Below, piece after piece: positions 47,064-56,332 of a stretch of DNA of 64,000 nucleotides. The position numbers were made by a program, and so were the translations under genes. Source of the stretch: Streptococcus suis (GTDB lineage Bacteria > Bacillota > Bacilli > Lactobacillales > Streptococcaceae); assembly GCA_002831545.1 (NCBI GenBank), contig CP025095.1, positions 1,054,001 to 1,118,000 on the forward strand, written 5' to 3'. The notes under the pieces were generated by a model, which did not search any database, was not told the DNA's origin, and worked only from the letters and a program-made list of their open reading frames with translations. Position 1 is the first letter of the stretch, and each line of letters starts with the position of its first letter.

Positions 47064-47224
47064 TTAAGTGCTTGTTTAGTATTCATGTAATATAGAAAAA
47101 TTTTTCTTATAGGATAACTGATTAGTGGCTATAGTTGTTAACTATACATATCTCTAATGTTTAAGTATTAGTCAAGATGGTAAAAATGAGGTAGAATACA
47201 GAAAAAGACCAAAGGAGTACCTTT

Positions 47225-48505
47225 ATGACTAGAGAATTTTCATTTGAAACCCTTCAACTCCATGCTGGACAAGAAGTTGATTCTGCTTCAAAATCACGTG
47301 CTGTACCCATCTATCAAACCACTTCCTATGTTTTTGAAGATGCTCAAGAAGCAGAAGATTTATTTGCTTTACGTAAACCGGGGAATATCTATACTCGAAT
47401 TACGAATCCGACGGTCTCTACTTTTGAAAATCGTGTGGCAGCTTTAGAAGGTGGTATTGGTGCCTTGGCCACTTCTTCAGGAATGGCAGCCATCACATAC
47501 ACTATTCTAGCGTTGGCACATGCTGGCGATCACATTGTGGCGGCAACGACACTCTATGGTGGGACTTTTAACCTATTCAAAGAAACCCTTCCTCGCTATG
47601 GTATTACAACAAGCTTTGTAGATATTGATGATTTTGAAGAGGTAGAAGCTGCGATTAAAGATAATACAAAACTGGTATTTATTGAAACCTTGGGAAATCC
47701 TGTTATCAATATTCCTGATCTTGAAAAATTAGCAGAAATTGCACACACCCACCACATCCCGCTTGTTTCAGATAATACCTTCGCAACCCCATATTTGATT
47801 AATGTATTTTCTCATGGTGTTGATATTGTGGTTCATTCAGCAACCAAGTTTATCGGTGGGCATGGTACGACCATTGGCGGTGTGATTGTCGATAGCGGCA
47901 AGTTTGATTGGGCGGCATCTGGTAAGTTTCCGCAATTTGTTGAAGAAGATCCAAGCTATCATGACATTAGTTATACTCGTGATATTGGTGCTGCAGCATT
48001 TATTGTAGCAGTTCGTGTACAATTACTTCGCGATACAGGTGCTGCCCTTTCTCCATTCAACGCCTTCTTGCTTTTGCAAGGGTTAGAAACCTTGTCTCTC
48101 CGTGTAGAGCGTCATGTATCTAATGCTGAAAAAATTGTTGACTTTTTACTTAGTCATCCTCAGGTAGAGTCGGTCAATTATCCATCACTTCCAGATAGTC
48201 CTTATAAGGCTTTGGCGGATAAGTACCTGCCTAAGGGAGTTGGCTCTATTTTCTCTTTCCAAGTAAAAGGCGGAGCAGAAGAAGCGCGTAAGGTTATTGA
48301 TAGTTTGGAAATCTTTTCTAATCTAGCAAACGTTGCCGATGCTAAATCACTAGTAGTTCATCCAGCTACAACCACGCATGCTCAGTTAGCTCCGGAAGAT
48401 TTACTTGCTGCTGGTGTCACACCAAATCAAATCCGCCTATCTGTTGGTCTTGAAAATATCAATGATTTGCTAGAAGATTTGCAACTTGCTCTTGATAAAT
48501 TATAG
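47225..48505 (+). CDS. O-acetylhomoserine sulfhydrylase (aminocarboxypropyltransferase)
   Basis: This is a 426-residue Cys/Met-metabolism PLP enzyme: FETLQLHAGQEVD start, GIGALATSSGMAAITY, ETLGNPVINIPDLEKL, SDNTFATPYL and the PLP lysine in VHSATKFIGGHGTTIGG (about 210). Length of 420-430 and the insert near 230-250 fit MetY/CysD-type enzymes that make homocysteine from O-acetylhomoserine and sulfide. AAAGGAG precedes ATG 47225. A methionine-type riboswitch or S-box was not seen. Confidence 0.9.
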   Translation: MTREFSFETLQLHAGQEVDSASKSRAVPIYQTTSYVFEDAQEAEDLFALRKPGNIYTRITNPTVSTFENRVAALEGGIGALATSSGMAAITYTILALAHAGDHIVAATTLYGGTFNLFKETLPRYGITTSFVDIDDFEEVEAAIKDNTKLVFIETLGNPVINIPDLEKLAEIAHTHHIPLVSDNTFATPYLINVFSHGVDIVVHSATKFIGGHGTTIGGVIVDSGKFDWAASGKFPQFVEEDPSYHDISYTRDIGAAAFIVAVRVQLLRDTGAALSPFNAFLLLQGLETLSLRVERHVSNAEKIVDFLLSHPQVESVNYPSLPDSPYKALADKYLPKGVGSIFSFQVKGGAEEARKVIDSLEIFSNLANVADAKSLVVHPATTTHAQLAPEDLLAAGVTPNQIRLSVGLENINDLLEDLQLALDKL

Positions 48506-48595
48506 GTTGTGAACCGAATAGCATGGCTTCATTCTTTATGAAAAAATAAAAGGAAATTTGGCGTGTGTGCCATTTTTCTTTTTTATATCTGTTCT

Positions 48596-48603
48596 AGTTC
48601 TTC
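48596..48603. repeat. IS66 target-site duplication, left copy
   Basis: AGTTCTTC lies directly before the left inverted repeat and recurs at 50833-50840 directly after the right inverted repeat. Eight bases is the expected duplication length for IS66. Confidence 0.9.
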
Positions 48604-48686
48604 GTAACCGCCCAATAACAAGGTATCTATCTAATCACTCCCTCCTCCTGTATACTGTTATAAAAAACAAAACTGGAGGATTTATT

Positions 48687-48872
48687 ATGTCACACCCCAT
48701 CGTCCCATTGACTATTCCCCTATCTCGCCGCTTTGAGAAGAAAGGCAGAAATGATATTCTGATGAAAATTCGTCTCGGAAAAGTGGAAGTCACATTCTTT
48801 CACTCTATCAACCAAAAAATATTAGAAACAATCTTGGATAAGGTACTGCACTATGACCATCCGACTCAGTGA
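48687..48872 (+). CDS. IS66 accessory protein (TnpA position), short
   Basis: The 61-residue frame starts MSHPIVPLTIPLSRRF at ATG 48687 with GGAGG 7 bases before. It occupies the place of the IS66 tnpA gene, but the HTH part of longer TnpA proteins is not evident. The 3' end overlaps tnpB by 20 bases. The role is unknown. Confidence 0.65.
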   Translation: MSHPIVPLTIPLSRRFEKKGRNDILMKIRLGKVEVTFFHSINQKILETILDKVLHYDHPTQ

Positions 48873-49203
48873 TTTAGGTCAAGTCTACTTGGTTTGCGGT
48901 AAAACGGACATGCGTCAAGGGATTGATTCTCTCGCCTACCTTGTCAAAAGTCAATTCAATCTGGATCCCTTTTCAGGTCAGGTCTATCTCTTCTGCGGAG
49001 GTCGAAAAGACCGATTCAAAGCTCTTTACTGGGACGGACAAGGATTTTGGTTATTGTATAAACGTTTTGAGAATGGAAAATTGACCTGGCCAAACAATGA
49101 AGAAGAGGTCAAGGCTCTAACTTCCGAGCAGGTGGACTGGCTCATGAAAGGATTTTCTATCAATCCAAAAATAAATCTTTCAAAAAGTCGTGATTTCTAT
49201 TGA
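48853..49203 (+). CDS. tnpB: IS66 Orf2/TnpB accessory protein
   Basis: The protein has 116 residues: VYLVCGKTDMRQGIDSLAYLV and VYLFCGGRKDRFKALYWDGQGFWLLYKRFE, the hallmarks of IS66 Orf2 (PF05717). It is needed for transposition of IS66, and its exact role is unclear. Usual length is 115-120. Confidence 0.92.
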   Translation: MTIRLSDLGQVYLVCGKTDMRQGIDSLAYLVKSQFNLDPFSGQVYLFCGGRKDRFKALYWDGQGFWLLYKRFENGKLTWPNNEEEVKALTSEQVDWLMKGFSINPKINLSKSRDFY

Positions 49204-49254
49204 AATCATGGCTTTTCTTTGTGTATAATGAGATAAAAAGAAGGAGGTAAGTCC

Positions 49255-50767
49255 ATGGAGTCACAAGATAAAGTGATTGAAAGTCTAACAAAAACCATTG
49301 AAATCATGACCAACGAGTTGAGCCTCCTTCGTGAACAGATTGAGTATCTGAGACAGAAACTCTACGGAAAATCATCAGAGAAGGTTGTGTATCAACCCGG
49401 TCAGCTGAGCTTGTTTGGGGAGGAAATTCTCCCTGAAGAAGAAGCTGACTTACCCAGTTGAAACAGAAACGATTACCTATAAACGCAAGAAAGCTAAGGG
49501 AGTTCGTCAGGCTATTTTCAGCCAATTCACTCCAGAGATAGTGCATCACGAATTGCAAGGCGAAGATTGTACCTGTCCAGACTGTCATGGTCAATTAAAG
49601 GAGATTGGTTCAACTGTTCAACGACAAGAGTTGGTCTTCATTCCTGCACAATTAAAGCGGATTGACCATGTTCAACACGCATACAAGTGTCAGGCATGTA
49701 GTCAGAAGAATCTGAGCGATAAGATTATCAAGGCTCCCATTCCTAAGGCACCTTTGGCACACAGCTTGGGTTCAGCCTCTATCATTGCCCACACCATTCA
49801 CCAGAAGTTCAATCTGAAGGTGCCCAATTACCGTCAGGAAGAGGATTGGAACAAGCTCGGTCTGCCCATCAGTCGCAAGGAAATAGCCAATTGGCACATC
49901 AAGTCTAGTCAGTATTATTTCGAACCGATTTATAACCTGTTGCACGAGAAATTGTTGGAGCAGCCTATTCTCCATGCGGATGAAACCTCCTACAAGGTCT
50001 TAGAAAATGATAGCCAGTTGACCTTCTACTGGACTTTCTTGTCTGGGAAGCATGAGAAAAAGGGCATCACCCTCTATCATCATGACAAACGACGGAGTGG
50101 CTTGGTTGTGGAGGAAGTTCTTGGGGACTATGCGGGCTATGTACATTGTGACATGTGGTCAGCCTATCGGCAGTTAGACAAGGCTCAGCTGGTTGGCTGT
50201 TGGGCTCATGTCAGAAGAAAATTCTTTGAGGCGACTCCTAAGAAGACAGACAAGACTTCTTTAGGAGCCAAGGGCTTAGCCTATTGCGACCGCCTGTTTG
50301 CCTTGGAGAATGACTGGACTGACTTGTCTACTGAGGAGCGGCTGCATAAACGGCAGGCAGAGTTGGCTCCCTTGATGGACGAGTTCTTTGATTGGTGTCG
50401 CAATCAGGCTGTCTTGCCAGGTTCCAAATTGGGCACTGCAATAGAGTATAGCCTCAAATACGAAACCACCTTCCGAACCGTTCTCTCGGATGGCGATTTA
50501 GTCCTGTCCAACAATATGGCTGAGAGGGCTATGAAGACCTTGGTGATGGGACGTAAAAATTGGCTGTTCTCTCAAAGCTTTGAGGGGGCCAAGTCGACAG
50601 CTATCATTTTGAGTCTTTTAGAAACTGCTAAACGACACGGTCTTGATGCAGAGAAATATATGACCTATCTTCTAGAACACTTACCTAACGAAGAGACGCT
50701 CGCAAAAAAAGAAGTTCTGGAGGCTTATTTACCATGGGCTGAAAATATTCAAGAAAAGTGCAAATAG
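49255..50767 (+). pseudogene. tnpC: IS66 transposase (TnpC), frameshifted
   Basis: The first frame (49255-49461) has the leucine-rich N-terminus LLREQIEYLRQKLYGKSSEK and ends soon after PEEEADLP. The second frame continues from about 49455 with ETETITYKRKKAKGVRQ to 50767, with a zinc finger (CTCPDCHG, YKCQACSQ) and DDE residues in ILHADETSYKV, YVHCDMWSAYRQL and LSNNMAERAMK. A single-base change near 49440-49460 separates them. Programmed frameshifting is not usual for IS66, so a mutation or sequencing error is likely. Confidence 0.85.
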
Positions 50768-50768
50768 A

Positions 50769-50805
50769 AAAAGGTTCCAGAGTCGACAGGACTTTGGAAC
50801 CTTTT
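50769..50805. terminator. Bidirectional terminator at the IS66 right end
   Basis: AAAAGGTTCCA and TGGAACCTTTT form a perfect 11-pair stem. It ends the transposase gene and, read from the other side, can end the ABC-F transcript entering the insertion sequence. Confidence 0.8.
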
Positions 50806-50828
50806 CAATATACCTTGTTATTGGGCGG

Positions 50829-52352
50829 TTACAGTTCTTCCAGTCCATTTTCAGTTAGTCGGTAGATTCTTTGACAAACTTCTTTCAAAAAGCGTCTGTC
50901 GTGTGATACGCATACCAAACCACCTGGATAATCGGCAAATAGTTGACGAATATATGGCTGAGAAGTGGGAGAGAAGTTTCGACTGGGTTCATCTAATAAA
51001 AGAAAATTGGCTTGTTCAAGAACCATTTTTAACAAGAGTAACTTGGCTTTTTGTCCACCTGAAAGTTGGCTAATCTTGTGATGGACTTCTTGTCGTGTAA
51101 ACTGCAGGCTAGCTAGATGGGTCAAGATAAGTTGTTCCTGTTCACGATTGCCATTTTCTAATAAAAAATCAAGTGGAGTGTTAGACTCATCAAGGACTTC
51201 TGTATAGTACTGGGGCATGTAGCCCAAGTTTATATCTGCTCGTTGCCTGAGTTTCTGATAGATGATCTTTAGAAAGCTGGATTTACCTATTCCATTTTGT
51301 CCAATGATGCCAATTTTCTCTTGTCCATTTAAGTTGAAATGGATGTTTTGAACGAGTAGTCGCTCGTCAACCTTTAATTGGAAGTTTTCTAAGTGAAGTA
51401 CTTGCTTTCTAGCTGGTAGTGGTGAAATGTCTGAGAAGAAGAGGGAAATAGCATCTTCATGAAAAGGAACTTGTGTGAGATTTTCCTTCATTCTTTCATA
51501 TCGTTTTTCACGCGATAAGACATTCTTCATTTTCTTGGCTATAAGCCGTCCTAGTGTGGCATCATGGGTGTTGAGCAAGGTATGACGAACCTGTGATTTT
51601 TGACGTAGGTGCTTGTTCATAGCTTTGTCAAATTCTTTTTTGTCGTTCCGAGCTTGTTGGACTTGCTTTTGATAGGCTTGTTGGCGTCCCAATGCGTAAT
51701 CCTGGTAATCTAGTTCTTCAACCTTGGTTTGAGCAAGTGTTTTCTTCTTAACAGATTCTAGGTGAATGATTTTTGTAGCTGTTTTACTGAGGAAGTCTTC
51801 ATCGTGGGAAACAAATAGAATGGTTTTAGGACTAGTAATGATATAGTTTTCAAGCCAAAGTAAGGTATCTAAATCCAAGTCATTGGACGGCTCATCCAGA
51901 AAAATAATATCAGATGGAGTTGCTAGAGATTTGATTAACTGAATTTTTAATTTTTCGCCACCTGACAGGCTTCCAATCAATTGTTGACTGGCAAATCGCT
52001 CGCTGTTAAACTGGAGCTGCTCAGCATAGAGGTAGAGTAGGCGGTAATCAATGTCACTGTCCATATCTCCGAAGAAGTAGTCGTTCAAGGTTAGCTCTGC
52101 CATTTCCAATGGAAGACCTTGGGGAATGTAGACTGGCGAGTGAAAATATCGGTGAATGCTGCCTGATATGAGTAGGTAGTCGGCGACAAGAGTTGAATCC
52201 ATCAAGGTGAGTAATAGACTGGATTTTCCATTTCCTTCTTCGCCGATGATAGCTATTTTATCGCTAGGGTTGACAATGAGGTTTAGGTCATGAACCAGAT
52301 TTCTCAAATCTTTTTGATGGTCGAGGGTTAGGTGTTGAGTGGCTAGTAGCAT
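50829..52352 (-). CDS. ABC-F family protein (ribosome-protection type), C-terminus altered by IS66
   Basis: The protein has 507 residues with two ATPase domains and no membrane helices. Domain 1 has EEGNGKSSLL, LSGGEKLK and FLDEPSNDLD, and domain 2 has GQNGIGKSSFL, LSGGQKAK and LLLDEPSRNFS. A long charged linker (about 200-290) is the arm that reaches into the ribosome in ABC-F factors. Several relatives give resistance to lincosamides, pleuromutilins and streptogramin A. The IS66 end supplies the stop: the original last residues LEQI became L. GGAGG precedes ATG 52352. An attenuator leader lies upstream, as in known drug-inducible ABC-F genes. Resistance itself is inferred. Confidence 0.85.
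   Translation of the reverse strand: MLLATQHLTLDHQKDLRNLVHDLNLIVNPSDKIAIIGEEGNGKSSLLLTLMDSTLVADYLLISGSIHRYFHSPVYIPQGLPLEMAELTLNDYFFGDMDSDIDYRLLYLYAEQLQFNSERFASQQLIGSLSGGEKLKIQLIKSLATPSDIIFLDEPSNDLDLDTLLWLENYIITSPKTILFVSHDEDFLSKTATKIIHLESVKKKTLAQTKVEELDYQDYALGRQQAYQKQVQQARNDKKEFDKAMNKHLRQKSQVRHTLLNTHDATLGRLIAKKMKNVLSREKRYERMKENLTQVPFHEDAISLFFSDISPLPARKQVLHLENFQLKVDERLLVQNIHFNLNGQEKIGIIGQNGIGKSSFLKIIYQKLRQRADINLGYMPQYYTEVLDESNTPLDFLLENGNREQEQLILTHLASLQFTRQEVHHKISQLSGGQKAKLLLLKMVLEQANFLLLDEPSRNFSPTSQPYIRQLFADYPGGLVCVSHDRRFLKEVCQRIYRLTENGLEEL
50833..50840. repeat. IS66 target-site duplication, right copy
   Basis: AGTTCTTC, identical to 48596-48603, lies directly outside the right inverted repeat. 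Confidence 0.9.
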
Positions 52353-52365
52353 AAGGCCTCCTTTA

Positions 52366-52473
52366 CAAGAAAAAACACACTACCTATTTAGTAGTGTGTC
52401 GAAATCTGCTCAAAAAGACCCTATTCAAGGAATAGAGAGAACAGAAAAATGGACGCAAGAAAACTACTAAATA
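52366..52473 (-). promoter_or_regulatory. Transcription attenuator of the ABC-F gene
   Basis: On the minus strand ACACACTAC (52399-52391) pairs with GTAGTGTGT (52383-52375) and is followed by a T run, a perfect terminator 23 bases before the start codon. Upstream, TATTTAGTAG (52473-52464) is exactly complementary to CTACTAAATA (52394-52385), which is the 5' arm of the terminator, so an antiterminator can form instead. This is the layout of ribosome-mediated attenuation. Confidence 0.8.
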
Positions 52474-52494
52474 AGTATAGAACTTAGATTGAGT

Positions 52495-52512
52495 TTACTT
52501 GTTATTGTCCAT
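52495..52512 (-). CDS. Five-codon leader peptide MDNNK
   Basis: AAGGAG followed by AA and ATG GAC AAT AAC AAG TAA lies in the leader between the promoter and the attenuator. A ribosome stalled here by an antibiotic would change folding of the attenuator. The strong ribosome site and position argue it is real despite its length. Confidence 0.6.
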   Translation of the reverse strand: MDNNK

Positions 52513-52544
52513 TTCTCCTTACCTCGCAATGCTTTATTTATTTT

Positions 52545-52573
52545 AATATAGCATATCGATAGAATCTTGTCAA
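52545..52573 (-). promoter_or_regulatory. Consensus promoter of the ABC-F leader
   Basis: On the minus strand TTGACA (52573-52568), a 17-base spacer and TATATT (52550-52545) precede the leader peptide by about 30 bases. The predicted transcript leader is close to 190 bases. Confidence 0.75.
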
Positions 52574-52652
52574 TTAACGTGCTATAATATTTATTTATAT
52601 TGATAGAGATATATGTTAAAATGAACTTATTGTAAATGAGAGAGGATCCGAA

Positions 52653-53144
52653 ATGGCAATCACTGGAATTGAGCAAGCAGATATTTTAGAAATAGACAAA
52701 CAAGTCCGTTTACGTCGGTATGATGGTCAGCATGATTTTGCTTTTGAATGGCACCAAGATTTGGAATTGGTCTGGCTTGTTGATGGCGATAAAGAACGTT
52801 ATAGTCTTGACTTGCTCAATCGTATGTATGATTATTTGTCTAAAAATGGCGAATGTTACTTTATTGAAATTTTTGAAGACGATCAGTTTATCCCAATTGG
52901 TGATGTGACGCTGTTTGCAGATGATTTTGCCATTGCCATTGGAGATAAGCGGTATTGGAAAAAGGGAATCGGGACTAAGGTATTACAGCGAATGATCGAG
53001 CGTGCAAGGGAAGTGGGTCTTGAGGAAATACTTGTAGAAGAAATTTATGACTGGAATACGGGCTCCCGTAAACTATTTGAGAAATGTGGCTTTGAAGCTG
53101 TTGAAAAGACAAAGAAAGGTTGGTCCTATAAGATGATATTGTAA
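52653..53144 (+). CDS. GNAT-family acetyltransferase
   Basis: The protein has 163 residues. IPIGDVTLFADDFAIAIGDKRYW and KGIGTKVLQRMIERAREVG (about 108-126) form the acetyl-CoA core, and WNTGSRKLFEKCGFEAVEK is the usual C-terminal block. It resembles RimJ/RimL-like enzymes. The substrate is unknown. GAGAGG lies upstream of ATG 52653. It is divergent from the ABC-F gene. Confidence 0.82.
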   Translation: MAITGIEQADILEIDKQVRLRRYDGQHDFAFEWHQDLELVWLVDGDKERYSLDLLNRMYDYLSKNGECYFIEIFEDDQFIPIGDVTLFADDFAIAIGDKRYWKKGIGTKVLQRMIERAREVGLEEILVEEIYDWNTGSRKLFEKCGFEAVEKTKKGWSYKMIL

Positions 53145-53161
53145 ATTAATTTGGAAATACC

Positions 53162-53191
53162 AAAAAAACCTTGACGTAAGTCAAGGCTTTT
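53162..53191. terminator. Bidirectional terminator between acetyltransferase and glnQ
   Basis: CCTTGAC-GTAA-GTCAAGG is a perfect seven-pair stem with seven A on one side and CTTTT on the other. It ends both converging genes. Confidence 0.85.
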
Positions 53192-53199
53192 CGTTTAGC

Positions 53200-53940
53200 T
53201 TAGACGTTCAAGACCTTATCAAGGAAGTCTTGTAAACGTGAATGTTGTGGGTTGTCAAAGATTTGCTCTGGTGTACCATCTTCAAGGAACTCACCGCCAT
53301 CAGTGAAGATAACGCGATTAGCAACCTTGCGGGCAAATCCCATTTCGTGGGTAACGATTAACATGGTCATACCTTGTTCTGCCAAGTCTTTCATAACGTT
53401 GAGTACATCGCCAACCATTTCAGGGTCAAGGGCAGAAGTTGGTTCGTCAAAGAGCATGATGTCTGGGTTCATAGCGAGGGCACGAGCGATGGCAACACGT
53501 TGCTTCTGACCACCTGATAGGCTATCAGGCATAGCGTCGCGTTTGTCTGCCAATCCAACTTTTTCCAATAATTCCATGCCGACTTTTTCAGCTTCAGACT
53601 TGTCCATCAATTTGTGTTCGATTGGCGCAAATGTGATATTGTCTAGGACTGACATGTGTGGGAAAAGGTTAAAGTGCTGGAATACCATTCCGACATTTGA
53701 ACGGAAGGCATCAACATCTGTCTTAGGATCGGTTAAGTCATATCCATCGACTGTTACTTGACCACTTGTAATGGTTTCAAGTAAGTTCATTGTACGAAGG
53801 AAGGTCGATTTACCTGAACCAGAAGGACCGATGATACAAACAACATCGCCTTCATAGAACTTAGCAGTAATACCTTTGAGGACCTCGTTTTTACCATAAG
53901 ACTTGTGTAAGTCATGGACGTTGATTTTTAATTGAGCCAT
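53200..53940 (-). CDS. glnQ: Amino-acid ABC transporter ATPase
   Basis: The protein has 246 residues: Walker [31 protein letters not shown] (Q-loop), [15 protein letters not shown] and Walker [15 protein letters not shown]. It is typical of polar amino-acid (glutamine/glutamate) transport ATPases and energises the fused binding protein/permease directly upstream. The two genes overlap by one base. Confidence 0.92.
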   Translation of the reverse strand: MAQLKINVHDLHKSYGKNEVLKGITAKFYEGDVVCIIGPSGSGKSTFLRTMNLLETITSGQVTVDGYDLTDPKTDVDAFRSNVGMVFQHFNLFPHMSVLDNITFAPIEHKLMDKSEAEKVGMELLEKVGLADKRDAMPDSLSGGQKQRVAIARALAMNPDIMLFDEPTSALDPEMVGDVLNVMKDLAEQGMTMLIVTHEMGFARKVANRVIFTDGGEFLEDGTPEQIFDNPQHSRLQDFLDKVLNV

Positions 53941-56135
53941 TATTTGCCTCCTTTTTCGAGTTTGCGTGCTAAGCGAGTCAAGAGTGTGATAACTACCAAG
54001 TAAATGATGGCAAGAATTGCATACATACGGAAGGATTGGTAGTTACGTGCAATAATGATTTTACCTGCTTGGAAGAGTTCGACCAAACCAATCGCAGAAA
54101 TGATAGTAGTATCTTTCAGAGTAATAACAAACTGGTTGATGAAGTTAGGCAACATAATTTTACCAGCTTGAGGTAGGATAATCTTACGCATGGTTGTTCC
54201 GTAGGAAATACCCAAACTGCGAGACGCCTCCATCTGACCAGCTGGAACGGCTTGAATACCACCACGAACAATCTCAGCAATATAGGCACCAGAGTTGAGG
54301 GATAGAGCAATTGTACCTGCGACAAAATCGTTGATAGGTGATTGCTGACCTGTAATTGACTCAAGCAGGTTTGGTATGCCCCAGAAGATGAATGCGGCAA
54401 CAATCATCAAAGGAATACCGCGGACCACATCAACGAACACTGATGCTGTCACACGAAGTGCTTTAACTGGGCTGACAGCAAACATACCGAAGATAATACC
54501 GATGACAATTGCAATAGCAAATGATAGAAGGGCAAGTCCGATTGTGATACCAAGACCTGAGAGCAATTGACCGTAGTTGTTTTTTAAAAGACCAACAATC
54601 GTTGTCTCATCAACAGTTGAAGTTGCTGTGCTTGCTTCTTCAGTTGAGTTGAAATACTTATTAAGGATTTCATCATATTTGCCTGATTCAACTAGGGCAG
54701 CTAAACCGTTGTTAAACATTTCAATTAATTCTGGGTTGGCACCTTTTTTAACGGCAAATCCGTACTCACCTGATTTTTCGCCAGGAATTGGTGTTGCAAA
54801 GTTGCGACCTTGTTGGATGGCATATAGAAGAACCGCTTCGTCATCCATAAGAGCATCAATAGAACCAGAGTTTAAACTGTCATACATACTTGAAGCTTCG
54901 TCGAAGGCTTTTAGGGTATAACCATATTTTGCCTTGTTTTCTTCTAAGAAGCTATATGAAGCAGTACCATTTTTAGCTCCAACAGTTTTCCCTTTTAAGT
55001 CCTCGTAAGAAGCGATGTCGCTACCATTTTTAACAGCTAATAGGATGTTTGAAGTATAGTAGGCGTTTGAGAAGTCAAAGATTTCCTTACGAGCATCTGT
55101 GATAGACATACCGGCAATAACTGCATCAGCTTGTCCAGCTTGAACAGCATTTAGTGCAGCGTCGAAACCAGGGTTTTGAATAGTAATAGTAAAGCCTTGG
55201 TTTTCAGCGATAGCCTTAATTAATTCCATGTCAATCCCGACATAGTTACCTGATTCATCTTGGTATTCAAATGGAGCAAATGATGAATCAGCTACAATGG
55301 TGTAGCTTGATTTGACAGGTGTTGCTTTAGTTGATGCGTTTCCTGTTAAGCTTAAGCGAGAAGAATAATCAGTGTTCTCAGTACTATTGGAAGAGCCTAG
55401 CCATTTATTCAGTATCTTTTCATAAGTACCATCTTCCTTCATTGCAGCAAGTGCTGTGTTGAAGTCTTCAACAAGGTATTCATATTGGCTACCTTTTTTT
55501 ACAGAGAATCCGAATGAACCGATTGCTTCGCCTTCGATGTCAATGCTTAGGTCTTGACCTTGTTGGATAGCGTATTGAATAACCGCTTCGTCGTCCATGA
55601 CTGCATCAACAGCACCAGCAGAAAGGCTATTATACATCAAATCGCCAGTATCAAAAGTTTTTACGTTGTATCCGTACTTGTCTTTGTTTTCTTCTAGGAA
55701 GTTTTGGGCTGCAGTACCGTTTTTGACACCGACAGTCTTGCCTTTAAGGTCCTTATATGAAGAGATGGTATTTGCCTTTGTGGTAGCGATAACGATTTTG
55801 GTGTCGAAGTAAGGGTCTGAGAAAGTAAATACTTTCTTACGCGCTTCGGTGATAGTTGTACCTGCCATTAGGGCGTCCGCAGATCCAGCCTGTACAGCGT
55901 TTACAGCTGCATCAAATCCTGGGAAGCTTTGATGCATGGTCCAACCTGAGCGCTTGGCTACTTCGTTGATGATGTCAACATCTAATCCTTTATAAATTTG
56001 ATCTGAGTCTTTAAACTCGAATGGGGCGTAAGCATTATCAAATACGATATCAATAGTATCGTCAGCTTTAACGCCAGTAAAAATAAAGAATACTGGCAGA
56101 ATGCTTGCCAATAACATGAGTAATTTTTTCTTCAT
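53940..56135 (-). CDS. glnP: Fused tandem substrate-binding and permease protein of a glutamine-type ABC transporter
   Basis: The protein has 731 residues: a signal segment ([20 protein letters not shown]), two periplasmic-type binding domains in tandem (about 28-255 and 280-505; both contain a PFEFKD/PFEYQD start and [22 protein letters not shown]), then an amino-acid permease domain with four to five helices and the EAA-like loop [17 protein letters not shown]. It works with GlnQ for glutamine/asparagine/glutamate uptake. I chose ATG 56135, seven bases after AAGGAG. The two binding domains are about equally long and similar, so they come from duplication. This layout is known in lactic acid bacteria. 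Confidence 0.92.
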   Translation of the reverse strand: MKKKLLMLLASILPVFFIFTGVKADDTIDIVFDNAYAPFEFKDSDQIYKGLDVDIINEVAKRSGWTMHQSFPGFDAAVNAVQAGSADALMAGTTITEARKKVFTFSDPYFDTKIVIATTKANTISSYKDLKGKTVGVKNGTAAQNFLEENKDKYGYNVKTFDTGDLMYNSLSAGAVDAVMDDEAVIQYAIQQGQDLSIDIEGEAIGSFGFSVKKGSQYEYLVEDFNTALAAMKEDGTYEKILNKWLGSSNSTENTDYSSRLSLTGNASTKATPVKSSYTIVADSSFAPFEYQDESGNYVGIDMELIKAIAENQGFTITIQNPGFDAALNAVQAGQADAVIAGMSITDARKEIFDFSNAYYTSNILLAVKNGSDIASYEDLKGKTVGAKNGTASYSFLEENKAKYGYTLKAFDEASSMYDSLNSGSIDALMDDEAVLLYAIQQGRNFATPIPGEKSGEYGFAVKKGANPELIEMFNNGLAALVESGKYDEILNKYFNSTEEASTATSTVDETTIVGLLKNNYGQLLSGLGITIGLALLSFAIAIVIGIIFGMFAVSPVKALRVTASVFVDVVRGIPLMIVAAFIFWGIPNLLESITGQQSPINDFVAGTIALSLNSGAYIAEIVRGGIQAVPAGQMEASRSLGISYGTTMRKIILPQAGKIMLPNFINQFVITLKDTTIISAIGLVELFQAGKIIIARNYQSFRMYAILAIIYLVVITLLTRLARKLEKGGK

Positions 56136-56215
56136 TTCCATACTCCTTCTATTATAAAATAACTGTCCTAGTATATCATATTCTGAAAATTAATGCAAAA
56201 TCGAGGTTTTTACAA

Positions 56216-56232
56216 TGTTAGAATTTCTGACA
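56216..56232 (-). promoter_or_regulatory. GlnR-type operator upstream of glnPQ
   Basis: TGTTA-GAATTTC-TGACA exactly fits the GlnR/TnrA consensus TGTNA-N7-TNACA. It lies 81 bases upstream of the glnP start codon, between glnP and uvrB. Nitrogen control of glnPQ by GlnR is known in streptococci. Confidence 0.75.
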
Positions 56233-56332
56233 TACAAAGTCATTAAAATGTGAGAAAATTTAATGTTTTGGACATAGTTGTGAATGGTTTAGAATGTTTC
56301 TCCATTGGTTGAACTTATGATAAAATAGAAGT

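Larger units (their letters stand above)
46676..47224. other. Intergenic region with a decayed gene
   Basis: After the dehydrogenase stop there is a terminator-like hairpin GGAAGCTGGGC / GCCCGGCTTCC followed by TCTTTTTC (46698-46746). The decayed zinc-ribbon gene occupies 46863-47063. The last 160 bases are the leader of the sulfhydrylase gene. Confidence 0.6.
48604..50832 (+). mobile_element. IS66-family insertion sequence, 2229 bp
   Basis: The two ends are a perfect 23-base inverted repeat (48604-48626, starting GTAACCGCCCAATAACAAGG, and 50810-50832). An 8-base target duplication AGTTCTTC flanks it. The inside carries the three usual genes: a short accessory gene, the Orf2/TnpB gene and the transposase. 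The transposase gene is frameshifted, so the copy may not move by itself. It is inserted in the last codons of the ABC-F gene on the opposite strand. Confidence 0.93.

Noticed and set aside
47160..47224. SAM or T-box riboswitch before the O-acetylhomoserine sulfhydrylase
   Set aside because: The leader is short and has neither a terminator-like hairpin nor the conserved T-box or S-box sequences.
48558..48686. Longer start for the IS66 accessory gene
   Set aside because: It would begin outside the insertion sequence and run through the inverted repeat. ATG 48687 has GGAGG.
54116..54403. Long open frames opposite glnP, glnQ and uvrB
   Set aside because: They are shadows of strongly coding sequence on the other strand and have no ribosome sites or family motifs.
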